From Eubacterium sp. 1001713B170207_170306_E7 (GTDB lineage: Bacteria > Bacillota > Clostridia > Eubacteriales > Eubacteriaceae): a stretch of DNA of 64,000 bases. The position numbers were made by a program, and so were the translations under genes. The notes beneath the pieces are model-generated. The model saw only the letters and a program-made list of their open reading frames with translations, made no database searches and was not told the DNA's origin. Numbering within the stretch: position 1 is the stretch's first letter; each line of letters begins with the position of its first letter. Location: contig NZ_JADMVE010000006.1 of the NCBI RefSeq assembly GCF_015547515.1, positions 80,609 through 144,608 on the forward strand, given 5' to 3'. This document shows, in pieces, positions 19,234 to 27,841 of the stretch.

Positions 19234-19969
19234 AATGGAAGCCCTCAGCGCCCATGGCGGTGAGCCCCTCGCGCACCCTCTCCTCGGCCAGCTTTGGCAG
19301 GTTCTTCCAGTCGGCCCGGGTGTAGTCCGTGGTGTCGATGGGAGGCAGTACCCGGATCGCCACCTCGGCCGGGTGAATCCACAGGGTGTTCCGGCCCATG
19401 AGCTTGTCCGTGTCCTTCATGCAGAAGGGAACCACAGGCACCTTGTTGTTCTGGGCAATCTTAAAGGCCCCGCCCTTAAACTCGCCCAGGTACCCGTCCT
19501 CGGTGCGGGTGCCCTCAGGAAAGACGACCATGGAGTAGCCCTCGGCCACCCGGCGCTCGGCCTCCTTGATGTTTTTGATGGCCTCCCGCGGATTGTCCCG
19601 GTCCAGGAACACACAGTGCAGGGCCTCCATCCACGCGCGGATCAGCGGAATTTTGCCGATCTCCTTCTTGGCCACCAGCGGCTTGGTGTCGTCGCCCAGA
19701 TAGCCCAGAACCAGGGGGATGTCAAAGTAGCTGCGGTGGTTGGAAACGTAGACCGCAGGCCCCTCGGGCATGTTTTCAAGCCCCTCCACCGTCACCGTGC
19801 CCCCGGCGGTGCGGATCATGCTCCTGGCCCAGGGCCCGACCTTTCGGCGCACCAGCGCGTCGTGCCCGGCCATGTCGCCCGCGGCCGCGAGCCTGCGGGC
19901 CTTGAACCGGCTGGGTAAAAGGGCCAGCTGGTACAGCCAGAAATGGATAAACCATAGAATTGTTCTCAA
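19232..19969 (-). CDS. plsC: 1-acyl-sn-glycerol-3-phosphate acyltransferase (PlsC family)
   Basis: Adds the second acyl chain to lysophosphatidate at the membrane, making phosphatidate. Acyltransferase motif I is NHRSYFD (HX4D), motif III is VFPEGTR, with KKEIGKIPLI between them and a hydrophobic N-terminal segment WFIHFWLYQLALL. I place the start at the TTG (reverse strand 19969), preceded by AAGGAG, giving about 245 aa. The longer frame to 20023 would run back into trmB, whose stop is at 19983. It is the second gene of a trmB-plsC unit. LPLAT family members differ in acceptor, so the exact substrate is inferred. Confidence 0.85.
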   Translation of the reverse strand: MRTILWFIHFWLYQLALLPSRFKARRLAAAGDMAGHDALVRRKVGPWARSMIRTAGGTVTVEGLENMPEGPAVYVSNHRSYFDIPLVLGYLGDDTKPLVAKKEIGKIPLIRAWMEALHCVFLDRDNPREAIKNIKEAERRVAEGYSMVVFPEGTRTEDGYLGEFKGGAFKIAQNNKVPVVPFCMKDTDKLMGRNTLWIHPAEVAIRVLPPIDTTDYTRADWKNLPKLAEERVREGLTAMGAEGFH

Positions 19970-19982
19970 AATGCTCTCCTTG

Positions 19983-20636
19983 TCAATGTATTTCCGCCAC
20001 GGCCAGTTTGATCCTGACGCCACGCTCCGCGAACATGGACTCGTGCTCGGTCACGATGTTGCCCGGGTATTCATCCGAGGCGTGCAGGTCCCGGATTAGC
20101 GTGGTCACCTGAAAGCCTGAGGCCTCAAAGTATTTCAGCGACGCCTCAAACAAAGGGTCGTCATCGGTCTTGAAGTGGATCTGCGCCCCGGGAACCAGGA
20201 ATTTTTTGTACTGCTCCAGCTGCCGGGTGTGCGTCAGCCGCTTTTTCTGATAACGGCGCTTGGGCCAGGGATTGCAGAAGTTGATGTAGATGCGCTCCAC
20301 CACGTCCTCAGGGGCGAGCATTTCCCCGATGCGGGCAATGTCCCAGGCTGTCAGGCGGATGTTGTCCACCGCTTCGGGCGCGTAGGCCTGCTCCACGTTG
20401 CGCTTGGAAAGCCCCAGCACCGCGTCGATCATGTCCACGGCCAGGTAGTTGACCTCAGGGTGGCGACGGCCCAGCGCCGCGATAAAGGTGCCCTTGCCGC
20501 AGCCCAGCTCCAGATGCAGGGGCGCCCGGCGCTCAAAAGCCTCCTGCCAGCGCCCCCGCATGGCCGTGGCCTCCGGAATGAAAAACCCGCAGGATAAAAG
20601 CTCGGGCCGGGCCCAGGGTTTTGGTCGAATATGCAT
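19983..20636 (-). CDS. trmB: tRNA (guanine-N7-)-methyltransferase
   Basis: SAM-dependent methylation of G46 in the tRNA variable loop. The 217-aa protein shows the TrmB set: LELGCGKGTFI (SAM site), AVDMIDAVLGLSKRN, INFCNPWPKRRYQKKRLTH (family hallmark NFSDPWPKxRHxKRRL, here with Cys-Asn in place of Ser-Asp) and a C-terminal IVTEHESMFAERG resembling the usual TEYExKF. The start ATG on the reverse strand is at 20636, with a promoter about 50 bases upstream. plsC follows after about 13 bases. Confidence 0.93.
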   Translation of the reverse strand: MHIRPKPWARPELLSCGFFIPEATAMRGRWQEAFERRAPLHLELGCGKGTFIAALGRRHPEVNYLAVDMIDAVLGLSKRNVEQAYAPEAVDNIRLTAWDIARIGEMLAPEDVVERIYINFCNPWPKRRYQKKRLTHTRQLEQYKKFLVPGAQIHFKTDDDPLFEASLKYFEASGFQVTTLIRDLHASDEYPGNIVTEHESMFAERGVRIKLAVAEIH

Positions 20637-20689
20637 AAATGCCCTCCGTCAATGGTTTTGTTCAAAAAAACAAGATTAATTCCTAAGAT

Positions 20690-20718
20690 ATATTACCATT
20701 TGACCCGGCATCCGTCAA
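20690..20718 (-). promoter_or_regulatory. Promoter of trmB-plsC
   Basis: On the reverse strand TTGACG (20718-20713), 17-base spacer, TAATAT (20695-20690). Confidence 0.6.
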
Positions 20719-20810
20719 TTTTAAATTATTATCCGAAGTGTTAAAAAAAGTAAAGCTATTTTTGCGGGATCTGTGATATAATTTGCTTAGACAAGTATAC
20801 TACAGCGGTC

Positions 20811-21095
20811 GTCGACAATGGGCAAACGGCTGCGTTGCAGACTTTTTTAAATTCAGTTACATATTGTAGATATGCGCCTTCATTTAAAAACGCCTGCGCC
20901 TTGCATTTTGCCCATTCTCTTAGACCGTTGGTCGTCCGGCCGTCGATAAAGAACAAGCTGCTGCGTTGCGAGCGTTTTTAAATTCAGTTACATATTATGA
21001 ATATGTGCCTTCATTTAAAAACGCACACGCCTTGCATCTTGTCCTTTCTCTTAGGCCGGGGAGTTGGCAATGGGCAAACGGCTGCTTTGTCGACT
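20811..21095. repeat. Tandem palindromic intergenic repeat, two full units and a partial one
   Basis: Unit 1 (20811-20923) and unit 2 (20942-21054) align without gaps over 113 bases with a 131-base period, sharing TTTTTAAATTCAGTTACATATT and CCTTCATTTAAAAACGC type blocks. The flank of a third copy (about 21066-21095) shares ATGGGCAAACGGCTGC with unit 1. Each unit is an imperfect palindrome: AATGGGCAAA at the left returns as TTTGCCCATT at the right, centred on CATATTGTAGATATG. A short reverse-strand open frame through unit 1 is only a by-product. It resembles a dispersed, structured intergenic element, sitting between trmB and the corrinoid gene. A TATAAT at 20777 may be a promoter but has no good -35. 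Confidence 0.8.
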
Positions 21096-21149
21096 GAGAT
21101 TCATTATTTAAAATTTATATAAACTGATAGATAAACTGGAGAGAGCATT

Positions 21150-21794
21150 ATGTTAGAAATGTTGATCAATGCCATCGAGGAGCTGGATGAGGAGAAGGTT
21201 CTGAAGATTGTGAAACGCTGTGTGGCGGCCGGGACGCCGCCCAAGGATATCTGGATGGCCCTGAACAAGGGGCTGGAAAAGGTGGGGCTGCGCTACGAGA
21301 CCGGCGAGTACTCCATCGCGGATCTTATGGTGGTGGGCATTATTTTTGAAAATGTGCTGGAGTACACCAACATGTGTGATATTTACGACGGCATCGAGGC
21401 CGGGGAGTTTGGCAAGACCATGCTGCTGGGCACGGTCGAGGGCGATATCCACGACATCGGCAAGTCCATTTTCAAGGGCGCCATGCAGGCCGGCGGCTTT
21501 ATCGTCAGGGACCTGGGCGTGGACGTCAAGGCCCAGGATTTTGTGGAGGCAGCCCGGAAGTACAAGTGTGACATCATCGGCCTGAGCGCTGTGCTCACCG
21601 ACTGTATCCCCTCGGTTAAGGAAGTGGTGGACGCCTTTTCGGAGGCGGGCATGCGGGATCAGGTCCGGATCATCATCGGCGGCTGTGTGGCCAACAAAAC
21701 CGTCAGCGATTTCGTGGGCGCCGACGCCTACACCAAATCGGCCATCAAAGGGGTGGAAATCTGTCAGGGATGGTTAAAAGATGAGCAAAAATGA
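21150..21794 (+). CDS. Corrinoid (B12-binding) methyl-carrier protein, MttC/MtqC type
   Basis: A 214-aa methyl carrier between a substrate-specific MttB-type methyltransferase and a tetrahydrofolate or CoM methylase. The N-terminal helical cap domain (to about residue 85) is followed by the cobalamin domain with GDIHDIGK (lower axial His about residue 101), GLSAVLTD and IIIGGCVAN. GAGAG lies before the ATG. Its 3' end overlaps the next gene by 14 bases, so it is coupled to the GntR regulators. The matching methyltransferase is probably the MttB homologue at 24794. No corrinoid reactivase (RamA) or second methyltransferase (MtqA) is visible here. Confidence 0.92.
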   Translation: MLEMLINAIEELDEEKVLKIVKRCVAAGTPPKDIWMALNKGLEKVGLRYETGEYSIADLMVVGIIFENVLEYTNMCDIYDGIEAGEFGKTMLLGTVEGDIHDIGKSIFKGAMQAGGFIVRDLGVDVKAQDFVEAARKYKCDIIGLSAVLTDCIPSVKEVVDAFSEAGMRDQVRIIIGGCVANKTVSDFVGADAYTKSAIKGVEICQGWLKDEQK

Positions 21795-22506
21795 AGTTAA
21801 ATACCTCAACATTGCCGATTCCATTAAGATCAAGATCCTCAGCAATATCTATAAGCCTGGCGATTTGCTGCCATCGGAGAACAGCCTATGCGAGGAGTAC
21901 GCTGTCAGCCGCATGACCATCCGCAAGGCCATCGAGGTGCTCATCGGCGAGGGCTACCTGATGTCATCCCCGGGCAAGGGCACCTATGTGCGGGAGTACT
22001 CCCTGAACAAATTTGACGTGGGCTTCAAAATTGACGAGATCATCCGCGGGGGCTACAGCCATGCCAAGCTCATCCACGCCAAAATCATGGCCCCCACTAT
22101 CGAGCTGGTCTACCACCTGCAGGTGGCGCCCAAGACAAAGATCGTCTGTATCCGGTCCATGCTGTTCCAGGGCGAGCGGCCCGTGGCCCTGGATGAGAAG
22201 TACATTCCCTATTTTCCGGGCATGAACATCAAGGAGGACAGCTTCAGCTACCGCGACATGGTCAGCATCATCTTTGGCGAGCACTACGGCTTTGGCTACT
22301 GGGAGGAGATCTTTGTCACCGGGGTCATGACCGACGCGGAGATCGGTCCTTTTTTTGAGGAAATGACCGGAGAACCCCGGAAGAAGCAGAAGTTTATGAT
22401 GCTCTTTGAGCAGAAGCTGTACGATTCCGACGATATTCCCATCGGCTATGGCAAGCTGTATGTGGAGAGCGACCTGTGCCGCCTGCGCGGCAATTCCAGA
22501 GTGTAG
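21781..22506 (+). CDS. GntR-family regulator with UTRA ligand-binding domain (first of two)
   Basis: A 241-aa regulator. The N-terminal winged helix has LPSENSLCEEYAVSRMTIRKAIEVLIGEGYL and GKGTYV, and the C-terminal UTRA-type domain includes VCIRSMLFQGERPVALDEKYIP. UTRA domains sense small effectors, here plausibly the quaternary amine or a product. It overlaps the corrinoid gene by 14 bases and is followed 9 bases later by a second GntR gene. Confidence 0.88.
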   Translation: MSKNEVKYLNIADSIKIKILSNIYKPGDLLPSENSLCEEYAVSRMTIRKAIEVLIGEGYLMSSPGKGTYVREYSLNKFDVGFKIDEIIRGGYSHAKLIHAKIMAPTIELVYHLQVAPKTKIVCIRSMLFQGERPVALDEKYIPYFPGMNIKEDSFSYRDMVSIIFGEHYGFGYWEEIFVTGVMTDAEIGPFFEEMTGEPRKKQKFMMLFEQKLYDSDDIPIGYGKLYVESDLCRLRGNSRV

Positions 22507-22515
22507 AGGTGTGCT

Positions 22516-23199
22516 GTGAAGACCTATGAATTTATTCTGAATGATATTCAGGCCAAAATCGAAAAGGGTGAGTACAAGCCTGAGGCGCAGCTGCCCTCGC
22601 TGCGGGAGTTCTCAAAAATCTACACGACCACGCCGGTCACGGTCAAGAAAAGCCTGGCGATCCTGGAGGAGCGGGGCTATGTGTACGTGGTGGACCGCAA
22701 AGGCTTCTTTGTGAGTTCGAGCAACCATAAGACCTACACCATGATCTTCCACGAGACCAAGAGCATCGACCATCTGACCGACATCCGCCTTGAGGAGATC
22801 AAGGAGGTGAGCGGCGCCAGCCTGCGGCAGCGCTTTGGCCTGGATGTGCCGGACCATACCCGCTGCCTGCGGGCCACCCGGATTCTCTACAACCGGGACA
22901 TGCCCATCGGCCTGGACATCAAGTACATTATCCACAATGTCCGCAGCGCCTCGCCGGTCAGAAACCCGGAGCGGCTCATGGATTCGCTGAACCTGGTGCT
23001 GGGCAATTACGACATTTATAAGGAGCTTGAGATCACCCTCATGACCGACAACGCCCCGGTCCGGGACACCCTGTTCATCGACGCGGACGACGGCGTCTTT
23101 GCTTTCCGGCAGACCTACCGCACCGAGAGCGGCCAGCTCGTCGGGGTATCGGAAACCTATGTGCCCTGCGAGGAAATGCAGTTAAAAATGAAATATTAA
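22516..23199 (+). CDS. GntR-family regulator with UTRA-like domain (second of two)
   Basis: A 227-aa GntR protein starting at GTG 22516. The DNA-binding domain has YKPEAQLPSLREFSKIYTTTPVTVKKSLAILEERGYVYV, and the effector domain is shorter and more divergent than in the gene before it (CLRATRILYNRDMPIGLDIKYI). Two adjacent GntR/UTRA genes of clearly different sequence suggest two signals or a heteromeric control of the demethylation genes. A terminator follows. Confidence 0.85.
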   Translation: MKTYEFILNDIQAKIEKGEYKPEAQLPSLREFSKIYTTTPVTVKKSLAILEERGYVYVVDRKGFFVSSSNHKTYTMIFHETKSIDHLTDIRLEEIKEVSGASLRQRFGLDVPDHTRCLRATRILYNRDMPIGLDIKYIIHNVRSASPVRNPERLMDSLNLVLGNYDIYKELEITLMTDNAPVRDTLFIDADDGVFAFRQTYRTESGQLVGVSETYVPCEEMQLKMKY

Positions 23200-23203
23200 A
23201 GTG

Positions 23204-23234
23204 AAAGGGTATCGCCGCGATACCCTTTTTTTGA
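23204..23234 (+). terminator. Intrinsic terminator after the GntR pair
   Basis: AAAGGGTATCG (23204-23214), loop CCG, CGATACCCTTT (23218-23228), then T-run. The stem sequence resembles the pyrG terminator. Confidence 0.9.
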
Positions 23235-23319
23235 GTTGTGAAAAAGCTTTAACGTAAGCGGCAGTTTGCTACAAAACCACAAAAGCCTCCGGCGGGATTT
23301 ATGGAATGACAAGCTATTG

Positions 23320-23395
23320 ATATATACAGTTATATGATCTGTTATATATTTTTTAACCAAATTCTATTGACAGAAATCGTTGCACGTGTTATAGT
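23320..23395 (+). promoter_or_regulatory. Promoter and possible operator of the MFS - mttB unit
   Basis: TTGACA (23367-23372), 17-base spacer, TATAGT (23390-23395). Upstream, near 23322-23350, ATATACAG and CTGTTATAT form an imperfect inverted repeat, and CATACTTGTATATG follows the -10. Both are A/T-rich dyads of the kind GntR proteins bind, and are candidate sites for the two neighbouring regulators. Confidence 0.65.
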
Positions 23396-23461
23396 TGTAG
23401 CATACTTGTATATGACACATGGTCCGGACCCAAGTGTTATCAGTTTTTATGGAGGGGAAAA

Positions 23462-24751
23462 ATGAATAAAAACGAAGTGACAAACGAAAGCATCAGCGGC
23501 TTTACCCGGAACGCGGTAATTGGTATTATCAGCTCCGGTGCGGTAGTGGTTTACCTGACATTCCTGATCCGGTATGTCTTTTACGAACCGGTTTTACAGA
23601 GCCTCGCGCTCTCCAACGAACAGCTTGGTGTGCTCTACGGCCTTTACGGCACCACCGCCATGATTTCCTATTTACCAGGCGGTATTCTGGCAGACAAGAT
23701 TCGCGTCAAATACCTGGCGACTGCCGGCTTTGGACTTTCTGCAATTTTAACTTTCTGGTACGCGACGCTGCCGAGCTATGAGACCCTGAAGGTGATCTTC
23801 CTGCTCATGGGGGTCTGCACCACCTTTATTTACTGGGGCGTCCGCTATAAGGGCATCCGCCTGGTCAGCACAGACAACACCTATTCCAGAAACATCGGCA
23901 TCAGCTACGGGATCGTCGGGATCCTCGGCCTGGTGGTCAACTTTATTTCCATGTGGATTTTTGACCTCTTTGCAGATCCGGCTTCCGGCTTTAACATGGT
24001 GCTCATGTTCTATGCATTCTTAAACATCGCCTTTGCCCTGGCGTCCTTCTTCCTGATTCCGAAGTTTGAGGGCGAAATCATTAAAACCAAGAAGAAATTC
24101 GACTTATCCGAGCTGGTGGCAGCTGTTAAGCACCCCGGTGTATGGCTCACCACCCTGTGTATGTTCTTTACCTATACGGTTTATACCTCGCTCAGCTACA
24201 CCGTGCCTTACGTACAGGCCGTGTTCGGCGCCAGCGTGGCCATGGCAGCGCTCATGGGCAATATCCGTATGTACGGCACCTCGCTCTTTTCATCACCGAT
24301 CATCGGGGCCCTGGCGACCAAGATCAAATCGCCGGCCAAAACCATTCTGCTGTGTATGGCCGTTACGGCTGTCTGCCTGTTCGTCATCGTTCTTGCGCCG
24401 CAGACCGCAGGCTTTATGGTTCCGGCCATTATCCTGATCATGATCCTGTCCTTCTTCTTAAGCGGGGCATACGGGGTTGAATCCTCACTGTTCACAGAAA
24501 CCAAGGTACCGGCTGCCATCTTCGGCTCTGCCTCTGGTATTCTGTCACTGATCGGATTCCTGCCAGACATGTTCGTGTCACCGATCGCGGGCAAATGGCT
24601 GGACAGCTACGGCAACCAGGCCTATACCTATATCTTTATCGCCCTGGGCGTTAGCGCGATCCTGTCCATGGGCTGCGCGCTGCTGGTACTGGTCTACAAT
24701 AAGAAAAAAGGGATCTCAATCGAAGAACCCGCTGAAGAAACACAGGCATAA
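23462..24751 (+). CDS. MFS transporter
   Basis: A 429-aa major facilitator with about 12 hydrophobic segments. The first loop carries LPGGILADKIRVKYL, the usual G-x-x-x-D-R/K-x-R/K type signature between helices 2 and 3, and SFFLIPKFEGEIIKTKKKFDLSELV marks the central cytoplasmic loop. GGAGGGG precedes the ATG. Gene order (own promoter, then the MttB homologue 42 bases downstream) suggests import of the methylated substrate or export of the demethylated product. Confidence 0.88.
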   Translation: MNKNEVTNESISGFTRNAVIGIISSGAVVVYLTFLIRYVFYEPVLQSLALSNEQLGVLYGLYGTTAMISYLPGGILADKIRVKYLATAGFGLSAILTFWYATLPSYETLKVIFLLMGVCTTFIYWGVRYKGIRLVSTDNTYSRNIGISYGIVGILGLVVNFISMWIFDLFADPASGFNMVLMFYAFLNIAFALASFFLIPKFEGEIIKTKKKFDLSELVAAVKHPGVWLTTLCMFFTYTVYTSLSYTVPYVQAVFGASVAMAALMGNIRMYGTSLFSSPIIGALATKIKSPAKTILLCMAVTAVCLFVIVLAPQTAGFMVPAIILIMILSFFLSGAYGVESSLFTETKVPAAIFGSASGILSLIGFLPDMFVSPIAGKWLDSYGNQAYTYIFIALGVSAILSMGCALLVLVYNKKKGISIEEPAEETQA

Positions 24752-24793
24752 TATAAGAAAACAACTAGGGAACTTGAAGGAGAGAAATAACAT

Positions 24794-26200
24794 ATGGAAC
24801 TTGAAAAACTGTTTTTACAGGCCAAGGATGTTGAGTTTATTCACGAACAATCCGCAAAATTACTGAAGGAAACCGGCTGTGTGTTCGAGGATGACCGCGC
24901 GGTTGAAATTTTCAAAAAACACGGCGCCACCGTGGATGGCTATACCATTCATTTTACCGATGAGCTCATTGCCAAGGGCCTGTCCACGGTCAGCCAGGAA
25001 TTTGATATCCTGCGTCCGGACGGCACCAGCTACCACATGGGCGGGGGAAGCCTGACCATGGCCACAGCCGGCAGCCCGCCGTACGTGATGGAAAACGGCG
25101 AGTTCCGTTTTGCCGAAATGCACGACTACGTCGATATCTGCAAGCTGGTACAGACCAGCGACTGCATCGACATGACCCATTTGCTGCTCTGTGACACCTA
25201 TGATGTGCCGAGAGAGGACCGATCCTACAACATGGCCGCCGCCCTGTTAAACTACACCACGCTGCCCATCTCGCTGACCGCCCTGGCCACCAAGCTGCAC
25301 GATTCCGGCACTGTTGCCACCAACGTGGTCAAAATGATCCAGGATTTCGTGGATGTCCATGACCAATATGTGGCTGTCGGCTGTATCAGCCCGATCTCAC
25401 CGCTGGCCTGGGTTAAGGACAGCCTGGACGCCATGTTTGCCTACTGCGAGCTCAATCAGCCCATGCAGCTGGCCACCTGCTCGCTGCCAGTGCTCACAAG
25501 CCCGGCCTCCATTCTGGGCACCATTATCCAGAACAACGCCGAGCTGCTGGCTGTCACGGTACTCATCCAGCTCATCAAGCCCGGACTGCCCATCTTCTAC
25601 GGCAACACCTCCACCTCCACCAACCTGAGAGCTGTGTCCATGGCTCTGGGCAACAGTGAGACCGCTCTGATTTCTCTGGCAAGCGCGGCCATGGCCAAAT
25701 ATTACTGCATGCCGTTCAGAACCTCCGGCGCCCTCAACGACGCCATTGACGTGGACTACCAGGCAGGGGTTGAATCCACCCTCAACCTGATGAGCGGCAC
25801 CCTGAGCAGCACAGACCTGATCTTCTTCAGCTGCGGTATGCTCAGCGGCTTTAACGTCAGCTCTCTGGAAAAATACATGGCGGACGAGCAGCTCATCAAG
25901 ATGCTGAAGCGCATGACCCAGGGGATTGCCATTGACTACAATAAAGATTATACTAAAGAGATCAGCAAGGTGGGCCCGAGAGGCAACTTCATGTCTGGCC
26001 GCACCCCCAAGGAATACCGCAACGAGCACTATGTGCCGGATATGTTTGTGAAGGTGGACTACAACACCTGGCAGACAGAGGATAAAAAATCGGTCAAGGA
26101 AAAAGCATCAGAAAAGGTAGCTGAACGCCTGGCTGCCTATCAGGAACCGGAAAAGACACCGGAACAGATGAAAGTGATTGAAAAATATTTAATTAAGTAA
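24794..26200 (+). CDS. MttB-superfamily methyltransferase, non-pyrrolysine type
   Basis: A 468-aa member of the trimethylamine methyltransferase superfamily without an in-frame TAG, so a relative of the characterised glycine-betaine, proline-betaine and carnitine demethylases (MtgB, MtpB, MtcB) rather than of Pyl-containing MttB. Visible features are the N-terminal helix pair, FDILRPDGTSYHMGGGSLTMATAGSPPYV and the barrel core GCISPISPLAW to FYGNTSTSTNLRAVSMALGN. It should transfer a methyl from a quaternary amine to the corrinoid protein at 21150. The substrate cannot be read from sequence. GGAGAG precedes the ATG. A terminator separates it from the BCCT gene. Confidence 0.88.
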   Translation: MELEKLFLQAKDVEFIHEQSAKLLKETGCVFEDDRAVEIFKKHGATVDGYTIHFTDELIAKGLSTVSQEFDILRPDGTSYHMGGGSLTMATAGSPPYVMENGEFRFAEMHDYVDICKLVQTSDCIDMTHLLLCDTYDVPREDRSYNMAAALLNYTTLPISLTALATKLHDSGTVATNVVKMIQDFVDVHDQYVAVGCISPISPLAWVKDSLDAMFAYCELNQPMQLATCSLPVLTSPASILGTIIQNNAELLAVTVLIQLIKPGLPIFYGNTSTSTNLRAVSMALGNSETALISLASAAMAKYYCMPFRTSGALNDAIDVDYQAGVESTLNLMSGTLSSTDLIFFSCGMLSGFNVSSLEKYMADEQLIKMLKRMTQGIAIDYNKDYTKEISKVGPRGNFMSGRTPKEYRNEHYVPDMFVKVDYNTWQTEDKKSVKEKASEKVAERLAAYQEPEKTPEQMKVIEKYLIK

Positions 26201-26208
26201 ACGGCATA

Positions 26209-26245
26209 GACGGGCGCGCAACAGGCAGGCCCGTCTTTGTTTTTT
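26209..26245 (+). terminator. Terminator between mttB homologue and BCCT gene
   Basis: GACGGGC (26209-26215) pairs with GCCCGTC (26229-26235), then a T-rich run TTTGTTTTTT. It probably lowers read-through into the transporter gene, as no separate promoter is obvious in the remaining 25 bases. Confidence 0.75.
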
Positions 26246-26269
26246 GAATCTAAGAAACGGAAGTGGAAT

Positions 26270-27802
26270 ATGGACCCGCAAAAAACCAAAATCCCCATTG
26301 ATAAAACCATCTTTTTCGGCGCGCTGCTGCTCATGCTCCTGGTATCCGCGGCGTGTCTGGCCTTTCCGGAGCAGGCCATCGCTGTGTCCGGCGTGCTCAG
26401 AAACTTTGTCATCACAAAATTCGACTGGTTTTTCCTGCTCTTTGGCCTGGGGGTGTTTATTGTCTGTATGGTGGTGGGCTGCAGCCGCTACGGCAGGATC
26501 CGCCTCGGCGGCGAGGGGGAGAAGCCGGCCTACAGCTTTTACAGCTGGCTGGCCATGATTTTTTTCTCAGCCATTGGCTCATCGGCCATCCTGTGGTCAG
26601 TGTGCGAACCGTTAAACTATATCGCGTCACCGCCCTTCGGCTACGAGCCCTACTCGCTGGAGGCCTTTAACATTGCCATTCCCTACGGCCTGTTTCACTG
26701 GGGGCCTGTGGCCTGGTCCTTTTACGCGTTGTCCGGGCTGGTGGTCTCCTACTATTTTCTGGTGCTCAAGCGCAAAAACCTCAAGATATCCGGCGTGATG
26801 ACCGACCTGATCGGTGAGAAAGCCGCCAAGGGCGTTCCGGGCAAGGCCATTGACATCGTGACGATTTTTGCAACCTTCTGTACCTTCGCTCCGGCCCTCG
26901 GCCTGGGGGTGCCCCTGCTGTCAGTGCTTATCTGCAAGATCACCGGGCTGCCCGACACCACCGAGCTGCAGGTGCTGGTGCTGGTGATCTGGATGTTTAT
27001 TTTTTCCATCAGTGTCTACCGAGGCCTGGACAAGGGCATTAAGATTCTCAGCGACATCAACATGTACCTGCTCATCGGGGTCATTCTGTTCATTTTCTTT
27101 GCCAGCGGCGCGCGCTATATTCTGGCCGCCTCGGTCGAGGAATTCGGGACCCTGCTCAGCAATTTCCTGCGCATGAACAGCTACAGCGATGTGTTCGGCG
27201 GCGGGACCTTTGCCCAGGACTGGACGGTTTTTTACTGGAGCTGGTGGGTGGCCTCGGTGCCTTTCATGGCTATTTTTATCGCCAGAGTCTCCAAGGGACG
27301 CACCATCCGCGAGCTGATTTTCGGCATCATGGGCGCCGGCTCGGCCGGAACCATGGCGATCTTCTGCGTGCTGGGGAATTACGCCCTCAAGCTGCAGCGC
27401 AGCGGTGTGGTAGACCTGGCCAGGATCAACGCCGAGCAGGGCAGCAATTACGCGGTGCTGGCCATGCTGGACCAGCTGCCCTTTAAGAATGTGATCATCG
27501 TGGGGGTCATTCTCCTTTACTTTGTATTCCTGGCCACCTGTGTGGATTCCTGCGCCTTTACCATGGGCTGTATCGCGTCTAAGGAGATGACCGACATCAG
27601 CCAGCCGGCCCGCTGGAACCGCCTGTCCTGGTCCATCGCCATCGCCATACTCGGCGTGGCCGTGCTCAAGCTTGGCGGTGGTATCAGCGCTCTCCAGACC
27701 TTTGTCATTGTCGTGGGCCTGCCCTCAGCCCTCCTGACCATTGCCATGACCGTGCTGCTGTTCCGGTGGCTGAAAAAGAGAGAGATAAAAGAAAAGCTGT
27801 AA
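26270..27802 (+). CDS. BCCT-family (betaine/choline/carnitine) transporter
   Basis: A 510-aa secondary transporter with about 12 membrane segments. The BCCT signature is clear: DWTVFYWSWWVASVPFMAIFIARVSKGRTIRE around residue 310, plus LWSVCEPLNYI in an early helix. Members carry quaternary amines such as glycine betaine, choline or carnitine, which fits a role beside a methyltransferase for such compounds. The ATG at 26270 has GGAAGTGG upstream; an in-frame TTG 33 bases earlier lies in the preceding terminator and is rejected. A strong terminator follows. Confidence 0.92.
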   Translation: MDPQKTKIPIDKTIFFGALLLMLLVSAACLAFPEQAIAVSGVLRNFVITKFDWFFLLFGLGVFIVCMVVGCSRYGRIRLGGEGEKPAYSFYSWLAMIFFSAIGSSAILWSVCEPLNYIASPPFGYEPYSLEAFNIAIPYGLFHWGPVAWSFYALSGLVVSYYFLVLKRKNLKISGVMTDLIGEKAAKGVPGKAIDIVTIFATFCTFAPALGLGVPLLSVLICKITGLPDTTELQVLVLVIWMFIFSISVYRGLDKGIKILSDINMYLLIGVILFIFFASGARYILAASVEEFGTLLSNFLRMNSYSDVFGGGTFAQDWTVFYWSWWVASVPFMAIFIARVSKGRTIRELIFGIMGAGSAGTMAIFCVLGNYALKLQRSGVVDLARINAEQGSNYAVLAMLDQLPFKNVIIVGVILLYFVFLATCVDSCAFTMGCIASKEMTDISQPARWNRLSWSIAIAILGVAVLKLGGGISALQTFVIVVGLPSALLTIAMTVLLFRWLKKREIKEKL

Positions 27803-27805
27803 AAG

Positions 27806-27840
27806 ACAACCCGTATTGCCATGATACGGGTTGTTTTTTT
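27806..27840 (+). terminator. Intrinsic terminator after the BCCT gene
   Basis: ACAACCCGTAT (27806-27816) pairs perfectly with ATACGGGTTGT (27824-27834) and is followed by T-run. Confidence 0.9.
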
Positions 27841-27841
27841 G

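Noticed and set aside
20756-20956. 66-codon reverse-strand frame before the corrinoid gene
   Set aside because: It is mostly a translation of the palindromic repeat and has no ribosome binding site.
24794-26200. Pyrrolysine-containing MttB
   Set aside because: The frame is full-length without any in-frame TAG, so it is a non-Pyl member of the superfamily.
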